A stretch of 64,000 nucleotides of DNA. It comes from an uncultured Bacteroides sp. (lineage in GTDB: Bacteria; Bacteroidota; Bacteroidia; Bacteroidales; Bacteroidaceae). How positions within the stretch are numbered: the stretch's first letter is position 1; every line of letters starts with the position of its first letter. A model generated the notes under the pieces. That model made no database searches, was not told the origin of the DNA, and was given only the letters and a program-made list of their open reading frames with translations. The DNA lies in the NCBI GenBank assembly GCA_900556625.1, contig USPQ01000004.1, positions 1 through 64,000 on the forward strand. Reading direction: 5' to 3'. Of this stretch, positions 11,001 to 19,192 are shown piece after piece. The position numbers were made by a program, and so were the translations under genes.

Positions 11001-11472
11001 TGTCAACGGAGTGAGCGCTATCGGTAATATCTCGATGTTAAAGATGATTCTCGGTACGATGTCCAACAATATCTATATGCAGATTGCGTTAATCATGTTG
11101 ATGGGTCTGTTGGCGAAAAATGCAATTCTGATTGTAGAGTTCGCCCTCGATCGTCGTAAGATGGGCATGAGTATCACGTGGGCAGCCGTATTAGGTGCCG
11201 GTGCCCGTCTCCGTCCTATCTTAATGACATCATTGGCGATGGTAGTCGGATTACTTCCGTTAATGTTCGCCTTCGGAGTAGGTGCTCACGGTAACCGTAC
11301 ACTAGGTACTGCCTCTATCGGTGGTATGTTAATCGGTATGATTTGCCAAATTTTCATCGTTCCTGCCTTGTTTGTTATCTTCCAGTATCTGCAAGAGAAA
11401 GTTAAACCGATGGAATGGGAAGATATTGACAATACAGATGCTGTAACAGAGATTGAACAATACGCTAAATAA
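8044..11472 (+). CDS. RND efflux pump (AcrB/MexB, HAE1 family) with an extra mid-protein hydrophobic insert
   Basis: Inner-membrane proton-driven drug/lipid exporter of 1142 residues; AcrB has 1049. Standard features are present: N-terminal MKLDRFINRPVLSTVISILIV, the TM4 proton-relay pair Asp405-Asp406 in VVDDAIVVVEG (AcrB 407/408), and the TM10 lysine Lys1025 in GLLAKNAILIVEF (AcrB Lys940). The shift from -2 to +85 places about 87 extra residues between TM4 and TM10. The excess lies after LSPALCAVLL, where residues about 540-579 form a strongly hydrophobic stretch (two short predicted helices) not found in AcrB, followed by a second basic amphipathic segment before the normal TM7 (KKWLSMGLVVASIALLMFF). 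Periplasmic porter and docking loops look complete, so the pump should be functional. Confidence 0.95.
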   Translation: MKLDRFINRPVLSTVISILIVILGAIGLATLPITQYPDIAPPTVSVRATYTGASASTVLNSVIAPLEEQINGVENMMYMTSNASNTGAGDISIYFKQGTDPDMAAVNVQNRVSMAQGLLPAEVTKVGVTTQKRQTSMLVVFSLYDESDTYTEAFIENYAKINLIPQVQRVPGVGDASVMGQDYSMRIWLRPDVMAQYKLVPGDVSAALAEQNVEAAPGQFGERSNQTFQYTIRYKGRLQQPEEFENIVIKSLPDGEVLRLNDIAEIQLDRLGYNFTNRVNGHKAVTCIVYQMAGTNATQTISDIQALLDEASQSLPAGLKINVSMNANDFLFASIHEVLKTLIEAFILVFIVVYIFLQDLRSTLIPTIAIPVALIGTFFILSLVGFSLNLLTLCALVLAIAIVVDDAIVVVEGVHAKLDQGYTSARLASIDAMNELGGAIVSITLVMMAVFVPVSFMGGTAGTFYRQFGMTMAIAIGLSALNALTLSPALCAVLLKPHKQEGSEDIPPLKERMKTAYKTAHTTMINRYTEAIGKMLHPGITLTFTLVAILGMIFGLFNINPIITAIFILLSILALIGMSTNKFKNRFNDTYESILKRYKKRVLFFIQKKWLSMGLVVASIALLMFFMNTTPTGMVPNEDTGTLMGAVTLPPGTSQDHSEEILARVDSLIASDPAVASRTLISGFSFIGGQGPSYGSFIIKLKDWDDRSMIQNSDVVVGSLYMRAQKIIKEAQVLFFAPPMIPGYSASTDIEVNMQDKTGGDLNKFFDVVNDYTAALEARPEINSAKTTFNPNFPQYMIDIDAAACKKAGISPSDILTTMQGYYGGLYASNFNRFGKMYRVMIQSDPLSRKNLESLKNIKVRNSAGEMAPISQFITVDKVYGPDIISRFNLYTSMKVMVAPASGYTSGQALTALAEVAGQNLPAGYTYELGGMAREEAQSSGSATGLIFILCFVFVYLLLSAQYESYILPLAVLLSVPFGLLGSFLFVNGVSAIGNISMLKMILGTMSNNIYMQIALIMLMGLLAKNAILIVEFALDRRKMGMSITWAAVLGAGARLRPILMTSLAMVVGLLPLMFAFGVGAHGNRTLGTASIGGMLIGMICQIFIVPALFVIFQYLQEKVKPMEWEDIDNTDAVTEIEQYAK

Positions 11473-12875
11473 TGAAATTCGATATGAAGAAACAGATTCT
11501 ATATATGGTGTGTGCAACTGCTCTCCTGAGTAGCTGCCACATCTATAAGTCGTATGACAGACCCGAAGACATTACTACTTCCGGGCTGTATCGTGACCCA
11601 ATTGCGGAGAATGATACACTGGTTTCGGATACAACCAACTTCGGCAATCTGCCGTGGAGAGAAGTCTTCACCGACCCGCAGTTACAGTCTCTCATCGAAG
11701 CGGGACTGAAACAAAACACTGACCTCTTGACCGCTGCCCAAAATGTAAAAGCAGCAGAAGCATCTCTGCTGTCGGCACGCCTGGCTTATGCTCCGTCCTT
11801 GGGACTGTCTCCGCAAGGAACAATCAGCAGCTTTGACAAGAATGCAGCTACCAAAACCTATTCATTGCCCGTCACTGCCAGCTGGCAAGTCGACTTGTTC
11901 GGGCAGTTGCTGAACTCCAAACGGAATGCTCAGGTCACTTTAAAGCAGACGAAAGCTTACCGTCAGGCTGTACAAACGCAAGTTATCTCCAACATTGCCA
12001 ATATGTATTATACACTAATGATGTTGGACCGTCAGTTGGAAATAACCAAGTCTACAGCCGAAATCCTGAAAAAGAATGCCGAAACAATGGAAGCGATGAA
12101 AGACGCTGCCATGTACAATATCAATTCAACCGGTGTAGAACAAAGCAAGGCTGCTTATGCCCAAGTGCTTGCCAGCATTCCGGACATCGAGCAGAGTATC
12201 CGTGAAACGGAAAATGCTCTGTCTACATTTTTGGGTGAAGCTCCGCACGCTATCAAACGCGGTACACTGGAAGCACAAGTACTTCCGACAGAACTTTCTG
12301 CCGGTGTACCTATCCAGTTATTATCCAACCGTCCGGACGTAAAAGCTGCAGAAATGGCTTTGGCTAGTTGCTACTATAATACAAACTCCGCACGTGCCGC
12401 TTTCTATCCGCAGATTACTCTTAGCGGTTCTGCCGGGTGGACAAACAGTGCCGGAAGTGCGATTATCAATCCGGGCAAGTTACTGGCTTCTGCAGTCGGT
12501 TCTCTGACACAACCTCTATTCTATCGGGGACAAAACATCGCTCGTCTGAAAGCTGCAAAAGCACAAGAAGAATCAGCGAAACTATCCTTCCAGCAGGCAC
12601 TATTGAATGCCGGAAGTGAGGTCAGCAATGCGCTAAGTTTATACCAAAAAACCAGCGAAAAGGTAGAATCTCGCCGGTTACAAGTAGAATCTGCTAAAAA
12701 AGCTTCGGAAGATACAAAAGAATTGTTTAACTTAGGGACTTCAACTTATCTGGAAGTACTGTCGGCACAGCAATCTTATCTGAGCGCGCAAATCTCACAG
12801 GTTTCCGATTGCTTCGATCAGATGCAGGCTGTAGTCAGCCTTTACCAGGCTCTAGGTGGTGGAAGAGAAGAATAA
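11472..12875 (+). CDS. Outer membrane factor lipoprotein (OprM/NodT/TolC family)
   Basis: Third part of the tripartite pump, 467 residues. The start ATG at 11472 shares its A with the pump's TAA stop; an in-frame ATG at 11484 (MKKQILYMVCATALLSSC) gives an equally good lipoprotein signal and could be the real start. The lipobox is LLSSC. Two outer membrane efflux repeats follow (about residues 60-250 and 265-460), with the family phrases NLPWREVFTDPQLQSLI, QVDLFGQLLN and LSNRPDVKAAEM. It forms the trimeric channel through the outer membrane that docks on the adaptor. Translational coupling to the pump is likely because of the one-base overlap. Confidence 0.95.
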   Translation: MKFDMKKQILYMVCATALLSSCHIYKSYDRPEDITTSGLYRDPIAENDTLVSDTTNFGNLPWREVFTDPQLQSLIEAGLKQNTDLLTAAQNVKAAEASLLSARLAYAPSLGLSPQGTISSFDKNAATKTYSLPVTASWQVDLFGQLLNSKRNAQVTLKQTKAYRQAVQTQVISNIANMYYTLMMLDRQLEITKSTAEILKKNAETMEAMKDAAMYNINSTGVEQSKAAYAQVLASIPDIEQSIRETENALSTFLGEAPHAIKRGTLEAQVLPTELSAGVPIQLLSNRPDVKAAEMALASCYYNTNSARAAFYPQITLSGSAGWTNSAGSAIINPGKLLASAVGSLTQPLFYRGQNIARLKAAKAQEESAKLSFQQALLNAGSEVSNALSLYQKTSEKVESRRLQVESAKKASEDTKELFNLGTSTYLEVLSAQQSYLSAQISQVSDCFDQMQAVVSLYQALGGGREE

Positions 12876-12893
12876 CTTTAAACATATACTATT

Positions 12894-13664
12894 ATGATTA
12901 GTCCGTTAGCTTACGTAGACCCCGAAGCAAAACTTGGCAAGAATGTAACTGTCCTGCCGTTTGCCTACATTGAAAAGAATGTGGAAATCGGAGATGACTG
13001 CGTCATCATGTCTTATGCCAGTATCCTGCAAGGTACTAAAATGGGAAAAGGAAACAAGATACATCAGAATGCTGTCCTGGGAGCGGAACCGCAAGATTTC
13101 CACTACACGGGAGAAGAAAGTAGCCTGATTATCGGTGACAACAACGATATCCGCGAAAATGTGGTAATCAGCCGTGCTACCTTTGGCGGCAATGCTACCA
13201 AGATCGGTAACGGAAATTACCTAATGGATAAAGTACACCTCTGCCATGACGTACAAATCAACAATAACTGTGTGGTAGGTATCGGTACGACTATTGCAGG
13301 AGAATGCACACTGGATGACTGCGTGATTCTAAGTGGAAATGTCACTCTGCACCAATACTGCCACATCGGTAGCTGGACACTTGTACAGAGTGGTTGCCGT
13401 ATTTCTAAAGATGTACCTCCGTATGTAATTATGTCCGGAAATCCCGTTGCATACCATGGAGTGAACGCGGTGGTTCTTTCACAACATCACAATACATCCG
13501 AAAGGATCCTCCGTCACATCGCCAATGCATACAGACTGATTTACCAAGGTAATTTCAGTATTCAGGATGCTGTACAGAAGATTGTCGACCAGGTCCCGAT
13601 GAGTGAAGAAATCGAGAATATCGTTAACTTCGTGAAGGCTTCGGAACGAGGAATCGTGAAATAA
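12894..13664 (+). CDS. lpxA: LpxA-type acyl-ACP--UDP-N-acetylglucosamine O-acyltransferase, divergent copy in the efflux operon
   Basis: A 256-residue left-handed beta-helix (hexapeptide) acyltransferase, the usual LpxA length. LpxA adds the 3-O hydroxyacyl chain to UDP-GlcNAc, the first step of lipid A synthesis, in the cytoplasm. The general-base His is kept: His118 in LMDKVHLCHD aligns with E. coli His125. The family motifs HQYCHIG, KDVPPYV and the C-terminal helical domain (ANAYRLIYQ...VKASERGIVK) are present. One change: the position of E. coli His160 (GAHVM) is Trp here (GSWTL). It begins 18 bases after the outer membrane factor stop, so it is the fourth gene of the operon. The housekeeping lpxA of Bacteroides normally sits with the lpxD and lpxC-fabZ genes, so this is probably a paralogue with altered acyl or sugar choice. 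Confidence 0.85.
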   Translation: MISPLAYVDPEAKLGKNVTVLPFAYIEKNVEIGDDCVIMSYASILQGTKMGKGNKIHQNAVLGAEPQDFHYTGEESSLIIGDNNDIRENVVISRATFGGNATKIGNGNYLMDKVHLCHDVQINNNCVVGIGTTIAGECTLDDCVILSGNVTLHQYCHIGSWTLVQSGCRISKDVPPYVIMSGNPVAYHGVNAVVLSQHHNTSERILRHIANAYRLIYQGNFSIQDAVQKIVDQVPMSEEIENIVNFVKASERGIVK

Positions 13665-13686
13665 GCAAAGTTACTTTTCAATATTG

Positions 13687-13724
13687 AAAGGGTGACGCCT
13701 AATAAAAAAGCGTCACCCTTTCTG
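13687..13724. terminator. Terminator shared by convergent genes
   Basis: Arms AAAGGGTGACGC (13687-13698) and GCGTCACCCTTT (13710-13721) pair perfectly over 12 bases with an 11-base loop. T-rich sequence follows on the plus strand and an A/T-rich stretch on the minus side, so it can end both the efflux operon and the CBM9-like gene. Confidence 0.85.
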
Positions 13725-13775
13725 TTTATAGTAGGGCGACGCTCTGTGAGTTATTATTTCGTTTCCGTTTCGTAA

Positions 13776-14417
13776 TTATTCAAACTCCAACGTACCAAAG
13801 AAGTCGGGACGGTGGAAGTCCGGGTTCTCTATTTTTATCGGATTCCATGAAAGGAAGTGGGGGGTCTGCAATTCGTCACCACACTTGTAAAAGTTAGCTT
13901 TTATCTCCTTCTCATCGAGTGATTCGATCTGATGCTTAAAGAATACAGCATAGGGAATAATCAAGGCAACTTCCCAATCAGTTTCTTCCACACGTTCTTC
14001 AAAAGGTGTATCACCCAAACTTGACCAGCGCTGCACAAGGTCAGTCACTTCCTTCGGAGCGTGTTCTCTACCGTTGCGGGCAGGACCGACACCTATCAGG
14101 ATTGTTCCGATGCAGTTGCACTCTATATTATAATACACCCCGTCACCTGCCGGAATAGAAAAGAATTCCACACAGGAATCAGTCCATACAGAACCGTTGT
14201 CCGTTCCGTATCTGGCACGCACACTCGCTTCTTTAACTTTAAAATGTAACAAGATAGAGTTCTTCGTGTGAGCAATGCGAAAGTTTACTTTGGGTTTGTA
14301 GGGATATTCAGCCCAATTAACACATTGAACCGGTTGAAAATCTATCTTTTCTTCATCAAATAATCGGGGAAGCGAACAAGCCTCCACGTTAGCCGCACTA
14401 ATTTTCTTTACTTTCAT
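13776..14417 (-). CDS. CBM9-like carbohydrate-binding protein without signal peptide
   Basis: A 213-residue protein starting at the ATG read from 14417 (MKVKKISAAN). A longer TTG-start version at 14441 is rejected because that codon lies inside the -7 element. The fold signature is of carbohydrate-binding family 9-like proteins: VNFRIAHTKNSILLHFKVKE, WTDSCVEFF, YYNIECNCIG, WEVALIIPYAVF and the C-terminal FLSWNPIKIENPDFHRPDFFGTLEF. These modules form a beta-sandwich that binds sugar ends. No signal peptide or membrane segment is visible, so it may act in the cytoplasm, which is odd for a sugar-binding module. It is monocistronic and convergent with the efflux operon. Family likely; role unknown. 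Confidence 0.75.
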   Translation of the reverse strand: MKVKKISAANVEACSLPRLFDEEKIDFQPVQCVNWAEYPYKPKVNFRIAHTKNSILLHFKVKEASVRARYGTDNGSVWTDSCVEFFSIPAGDGVYYNIECNCIGTILIGVGPARNGREHAPKEVTDLVQRWSSLGDTPFEERVEETDWEVALIIPYAVFFKHQIESLDEKEIKANFYKCGDELQTPHFLSWNPIKIENPDFHRPDFFGTLEFE

Positions 14418-14438
14418 ATTTCTATTGTTTGGATGATA

Positions 14439-14446
14439 CAAATATA
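14439..14446 (-). promoter_or_regulatory. -7 element of the CBM9-like gene
   Basis: CAAATATA reads TATATTTG on the minus strand, a perfect TAnnTTTG. The start would be near 14432, giving a leader of about 15 bases to the ATG at 14417. No clear -33 element. Confidence 0.5.
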
Positions 14447-14928
14447 GTTACTTTCTTCTAATAAGGTTCACTGAAATGAAATAAAAACAACATATTTTGT
14501 ATAAATGCTAATTATCAACTACTTAAACAATATTAAGAAAAAGATAATGTTTAACCCTCCCCTCTAACTGGAGACAAAGATAGAAAGTTCTATTAAGCGG
14601 TATTTAAGACAGGAATTTCCGGTATTCACTCCGAAGCCGGTTTTGTATGGCGATAATCATATTTTTCTATTCTCCACTGCTTTATACAGTTTTCCATAGG
14701 TGATAAAAGAACGTTTCTGTAATGCATCATATTCCTCTGCATGATTTTGTATTTTTATATAGATAAGAAGATGTAATATAAATATATCAGATTCAATCTG
14801 AACGGTGCTTCCCTGAACAGGTTACCGGCTTTTTAAACAAATACTTGTAACTTGACCAATATGGTTAGAGTACATGTATTCATTCCTTTAAATACCAACT
14901 GCATCATACCATCTTAATTTATACGCTA

Positions 14929-14964
14929 TTTATAGTCGGATTACAAAGAATTTCCCTACATTTG
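14929..14964 (+). promoter_or_regulatory. Probable promoter of the PUL A HTCS gene
   Basis: A perfect -7 element TACATTTG lies at 14957-14964; a weak -33-like TTTA lies at 14929-14932. The leader to the ATG at 15084 would be a little over 110 bases, longer than usual. Confidence 0.45.
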
Positions 14965-15083
14965 TTACGTTAATCTATGAGATCTCTCATTAATGTCCTG
15001 TCTACTAAAGAACTGCAATATTTCAAAGAACAATTTTTATATTAATAGGACAATAATGTGGTATTATAAGATATAGCTATATT

Positions 15084-18000
15084 ATGAAGAACCTAAAAAG
15101 AATAATTTTTATACTACTCATCATCCTTCCTCTCCGTGTTTTTGCCGACTATGAGCATTTTAAACTTTGGGATATGTCGGATGGTCTATCCAATAATACA
15201 GTGAAATCTATCACCCAAGATCATTTGGGATTCATTTGGTTGGGAACATTCGACGGATTGTGCAAATTTGACGGAGTCGATTTTACTATCTTCAGACATG
15301 ACTCCCAAGATAGTTTGTCTATCATCAATAACTATGTGGAAGTCGTAGCTTCGTTGGGAGATGAACTTTGGGTAGGAACCGAACGGGGATTGAATCTTTA
15401 TTCTTATAAAGAGAATAATTTTCGTTTGTGCGAATGGATTCTTCCGACAGGTGAAAGACAAAAGATAACGGAAAGCATCAAAAATATCGTAGTGAATCAA
15501 GAGAGTGTCTTTATATTGACCTTTTCGCATCAACTATTGGTGCGTAAAGAAGGATGTGTCTTTGAACCGTGTGACTATAAAAAGAATATAGAATGGCTGT
15601 CTATTTCAGGCTATAAAGAGGGTTTATTGATCGGACATGCCACCGATGGTTTGTATGTCATTGATCCCGATGAAATGAGGATTCGGGCTCATTTCCCGTT
15701 TGACTCAAAGATACTGAGCGACTGTCTGTATTACAGTACAAATAAAGATATGATTTTTCTTGGTTTTGGTATAGGCTATCCAAGTCTCGCTTTTAGGATG
15801 AACAAAGAGAATAGCCTTGAAAAGTTGGAAGTCAGGATACCGTCAAGCGTAAAGACAATTGTCGATTATAAAGATGAAACATTATTTGGAACAGATGGAA
15901 ACGGGCTGATGGTTTTTAATGAATCAGGATGTTCCGACATTTCTTCGGGAGAAAGTGATATGAGTAGTGACGCCATTTATTCATTGTTTGTAGATCGGAG
16001 ACAGAATCTTTGGATTGGTACATACCGGGGAGGGCTGAATGCAAGTTCGGAACATTACGACTGGTTTCAGTCTTTCTGCATACAAAATAAAAAACTCTCG
16101 TATGATATGGTAACCGCTGTCGTTTCTCAAAAGGAACGGTTGTATGTGGGACTGGACGGCGGAGGACTGAATATTTATGATGTAAAAAATGACAAGCTAC
16201 TGAAATATACAACGCATAATAGCGGCATTTCGGGAGACAATCTTTTGTCGTTATCAGTGGATGATGATTTCGCCTGGTTGGGAATATATGGCAAGGGACT
16301 CAGTCGCTATTCACTATCCGGTCACACTTTTAAGAATTATGTCTTGCCACCGGTTAAAGATAAAGAGAGTGCAAATAGAATATGGCAGATAAAGGACGAT
16401 GGTGAGGGTAATATTTGGATTATAGCCGAAGACGTTTATTGTTTCAATAAAAAGAGCGAGACATTCACGGTAATCGACAATCTGAGTAACCTGAATGCTT
16501 TGAATATTATATTTGAAAACGATGTCATTTGGCTTTGTACGATGGGATATGGGCTTTATAAATTTGACCGGAAGACGACAGAACCTCTTGAACATTACTT
16601 TAAAGAATCAGAAAAAACGCCCATCCCCGGTAATATGGTACGGTATATGTTCATTGATTCCCGGAATCAAGTATGGTTCTCGATAGAATATGCCGGTTTA
16701 TATAAATTAGACCAAAGTTCCGGGGAAGTCACTCCGTATGGAGTTGAAAGTGGCCTGACGGATACAAATGTAGTGGGGATGTTGGAAGACAAGTCCGGTT
16801 ATTTATGGGTGAGTACATATAATGGCTTGTTCCGCTATAATCCTGTCAATGGAAAGTTTATTCGTTTTGGTAAGGAAGATAACTTGACTTCTACCCAATT
16901 CAATTATAACGCATGTTTTCAAGAGGGTGATACAATGTATTTTGGAAGTACGGGAGGATTGTTCAGTTTCAAACCGGAAGATATTAAATATGACGGTGAA
17001 CAGGTCAATCATGTGTATTTTACCAATCTTGAACTGTTGAATCATGAGAATAAAGTTGTGAGTCTCTATGGCATACAACCGGAGGATATACACTTGTCAT
17101 ATGATCAGAACTTCTTTACGATTCATTTCTCAACGCCGGAGTTGATTTCCCCTGACAAGGTACAATTCTCTTGTTATATGGAGAATTTTGAAAACGGCTG
17201 GTCTGAAATCTCCCATGCCCGACAGATATCCTATACTAATATTCCCCCCGGAGAATATTATTTTTATGTCAAGGCTTCCGACAATGAAGGGCAATGGACC
17301 GATAAGGCATCCTGCCTGAAGATTATTATCACACCCCCTTGGTGGAAAACCACTTGGGCATTGTCGCTTTGGGGCCTGCTAATCCTGGGACTTATCATTT
17401 TTATATTCTGGCTATACCGTCATGAATTGAATATAAAACATTTGGTACATTTGAATGAGATAGAGAAGAAAGCGGCTAAGAATATTAACGAAGCAAAGCT
17501 AAGCTTTTATACGAATATTACGCATGAACTGCGTACGCCTATTTTTTTGATAACCTCTCCTTTGGAGGAACTTCTAACGAGTAGGGAGGGCAGAGGGCCT
17601 GTTTCGGTTCCTAAATCTTTCCTGGTGAGTATGTACAGGAACGCTATGAAACTGAACAAGCTGATTAGCCGAATTATAGACTTCCGTAAACTGGAGTCCG
17701 GAAAGTTGAAACTCGAGCCGCAATCACTAAATCTGGTCACTTTCTGTAAAGACTTGACGGTGGATTATGAAGCTCTCTGCCAGCAGAAGAATATTATTTT
17801 TCATTTCTTGCCGTCACGGACAATTATTCGTGTCGAGTTTGATCCCGAAAAGATGGAGATTCTTTTGTCCAATCTCATTTCCAATGCTTTTAAATATACC
17901 CCGGAAGGAGGGAAAATCGTATTATCTATCGATGAAACGGACGAAAAAGTAACGCTAGTGGTTGAAGACAATGGCATCGGCATTCAAAAAGAATTTCAGG

Positions 18001-19019
18001 AAGTTATATTCGATCGCTTTTTCCAGATAGAAAATACCGAAATATTCTCTACGGGGGATGGTATCGGGCTTTCCTTTGTAAAGCACTTGGTCGAACTGCA
18101 TGACGGAACGATACGCGTGGAAAGTGAACTGAACAAAGGGGCTAAATTTATAGTTGAGCTTCCCAAAAAAGAAAGAGTGGATGAACCTGTTTCTTCGGAA
18201 GAAGAAATCATTATTGTGCCGAAATCTGTAAAAGAGAATATGCTTGTCGTGACAGAGTCGGCCTCTTCCCCGGCAGCCCCCCACACCTTATTAATAATAG
18301 ATGACGAGAGCGAGATACTCGATATGCTGGAGTGCTTCTTAAGCAGTGATTTTAAGATATTAAAGGCAAGTAATGGTATAGACGGACTTTCTTTGGTGCA
18401 AACCACATTACCCGATATCGTAATCTGCGATGTGATGATGCCTAAAATGAATGGGACGGATTTCTTGCAATTGATGAAAGGAGATAAAAAACTGGCCCAT
18501 ATTCCTGTCATTATGTTGACTGCCAAAACCTCGGAGGAGGACCAAATGGTGGCTTTTGATTGTGGCGCAGATGCTTATCTGACCAAACCGATTTCATTGA
18601 AATATCTCCGTAAACGGATCGATCAACTGTTGGCGCGTGTAGAATCGGCAGAGATGGTGAACTCATTGACGAAAACGGAAAAGAAATATTCCAAAGAAGA
18701 ACAGAAGTTCCTGTTGAAGTGTCGGGAGATTATTGATAATAACCTGAATAATTCCAGTTTTGAGATAATGGCTTTTGCGGAACAAATGGGGATGAGTCAT
18801 TCCACCTTGTACCGTAAAATAAAAGGGATGACCGGACTGACCGTTGTTGAATTTATAAATGAATACCGCCTGTTCAAAGCCGTCCAATATTTTAAGGAAG
18901 GCGAGACGAATATCGGTACTGTATGTTCCAAATGCGGATTCAATGATGTGAAACATTTCCGTGATCTTTTCAAACGTAAGATGAATATGACTCCCAAGCA
19001 ATATGTGTTGAGTTTATAG
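15084..19019 (+). CDS. Hybrid two-component system (HTCS) regulator of PUL A
   Basis: One 1311-residue protein with sensor, kinase, receiver and DNA-binding parts. It has a signal peptide (KRIIFILLIILPLRVFA), a periplasmic two-part beta-propeller built of Reg_prop repeats (about 25-690; for example GLSNNTVKSITQDHLGFIWL), a Y_Y_Y domain (about 690-750) and one membrane helix (about 757-783). The histidine-kinase domain follows, with phosphoacceptor His814 in NITHELRTP, N box NLISNAFKYTPEGG and G box DNGIGI. The receiver domain has phosphoacceptor Asp1116 in VICDVMMPKMNG, and an AraC-type HTH ends the protein (about 1205-1310). HTCS proteins bind an oligosaccharide in the periplasm and activate the neighbouring susCD operon, here 173 bases downstream on the same strand. 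Confidence 0.96.
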   Translation: MKNLKRIIFILLIILPLRVFADYEHFKLWDMSDGLSNNTVKSITQDHLGFIWLGTFDGLCKFDGVDFTIFRHDSQDSLSIINNYVEVVASLGDELWVGTERGLNLYSYKENNFRLCEWILPTGERQKITESIKNIVVNQESVFILTFSHQLLVRKEGCVFEPCDYKKNIEWLSISGYKEGLLIGHATDGLYVIDPDEMRIRAHFPFDSKILSDCLYYSTNKDMIFLGFGIGYPSLAFRMNKENSLEKLEVRIPSSVKTIVDYKDETLFGTDGNGLMVFNESGCSDISSGESDMSSDAIYSLFVDRRQNLWIGTYRGGLNASSEHYDWFQSFCIQNKKLSYDMVTAVVSQKERLYVGLDGGGLNIYDVKNDKLLKYTTHNSGISGDNLLSLSVDDDFAWLGIYGKGLSRYSLSGHTFKNYVLPPVKDKESANRIWQIKDDGEGNIWIIAEDVYCFNKKSETFTVIDNLSNLNALNIIFENDVIWLCTMGYGLYKFDRKTTEPLEHYFKESEKTPIPGNMVRYMFIDSRNQVWFSIEYAGLYKLDQSSGEVTPYGVESGLTDTNVVGMLEDKSGYLWVSTYNGLFRYNPVNGKFIRFGKEDNLTSTQFNYNACFQEGDTMYFGSTGGLFSFKPEDIKYDGEQVNHVYFTNLELLNHENKVVSLYGIQPEDIHLSYDQNFFTIHFSTPELISPDKVQFSCYMENFENGWSEISHARQISYTNIPPGEYYFYVKASDNEGQWTDKASCLKIIITPPWWKTTWALSLWGLLILGLIIFIFWLYRHELNIKHLVHLNEIEKKAAKNINEAKLSFYTNITHELRTPIFLITSPLEELLTSREGRGPVSVPKSFLVSMYRNAMKLNKLISRIIDFRKLESGKLKLEPQSLNLVTFCKDLTVDYEALCQQKNIIFHFLPSRTIIRVEFDPEKMEILLSNLISNAFKYTPEGGKIVLSIDETDEKVTLVVEDNGIGIQKEFQEVIFDRFFQIENTEIFSTGDGIGLSFVKHLVELHDGTIRVESELNKGAKFIVELPKKERVDEPVSSEEEIIIVPKSVKENMLVVTESASSPAAPHTLLIIDDESEILDMLECFLSSDFKILKASNGIDGLSLVQTTLPDIVICDVMMPKMNGTDFLQLMKGDKKLAHIPVIMLTAKTSEEDQMVAFDCGADAYLTKPISLKYLRKRIDQLLARVESAEMVNSLTKTEKKYSKEEQKFLLKCREIIDNNLNNSSFEIMAFAEQMGMSHSTLYRKIKGMTGLTVVEFINEYRLFKAVQYFKEGETNIGTVCSKCGFNDVKHFRDLFKRKMNMTPKQYVLSL

Positions 19020-19021
19020 CT

Positions 19022-19045
19022 GGATCAGATTATCTGATTCATTTA
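19022..19045 (+). terminator. Weak hairpin after the HTCS gene
   Basis: ATCAGAT-T-ATCTGAT (19024-19038) is a 7-base inverted repeat directly after the HTCS stop, extended by one G-T and one G-C pair. It is followed by an A/T run without a real T tract, so it is a poor terminator or possibly a protein site. Confidence 0.35.
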
Positions 19046-19052
19046 TTCACCA

Positions 19053-19112
19053 CGAATTGCCCCGAATCGCCCAATAGCCGAATTTCACCCTAAAAAAGCC
19101 GAATTACTTCCC
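19053..19112 (+). promoter_or_regulatory. Phased CGAAT...CCC repeats, candidate HTCS operator for PUL A
   Basis: Four copies of CGAAT followed by CCC occur at 19053, 19063, 19079 and 19100 (CGAATTGCCC, CGAATCGCCC, CGAATTTCACCC, CGAATTACTTCCC). The first two are a 10-base tandem; the third and fourth are 21 bases apart. The last abuts the -33 element of the susC promoter. Helical phasing next to a promoter fits binding sites for the AraC-type domain of the adjacent HTCS. Confidence 0.5.
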
Positions 19113-19141
19113 TTTTAGGCAATGCATCCTGCTTAGTTTTG
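19113..19141 (+). promoter_or_regulatory. Promoter of the PUL A susCD operon
   Basis: A perfect -7 element TAGTTTTG lies at 19134-19141 with a TTTT at 19113-19116 in the -33 position, 17 bases apart. The leader to the susC ATG is about 45 bases. Confidence 0.7.
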
Positions 19142-19192
19142 CGACAAAACGAGGGTGCAATGCCTTGAATAGTTAATTTTAAAATCAGTTTT

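Larger units (their letters stand above)
14418..15083. other. Long divergent intergenic region before the PUL A regulator
   Basis: About 670 AT-rich bases with no convincing gene. It holds -7 elements for the CBM9-like gene (14439-14446, and a second possible one, CAAAGATA at 14575-14582 read on the minus strand) and for the HTCS (14957-14964). The rest shows no clear repeat, RNA or hairpin that I can support. Confidence 0.6.

Noticed and set aside
15084..19019. Reading the HTCS as two fused or frameshifted genes (sensor plus AraC regulator)
   Set aside because: The single-polypeptide order propeller, kinase, receiver, HTH is the normal Bacteroides HTCS design.
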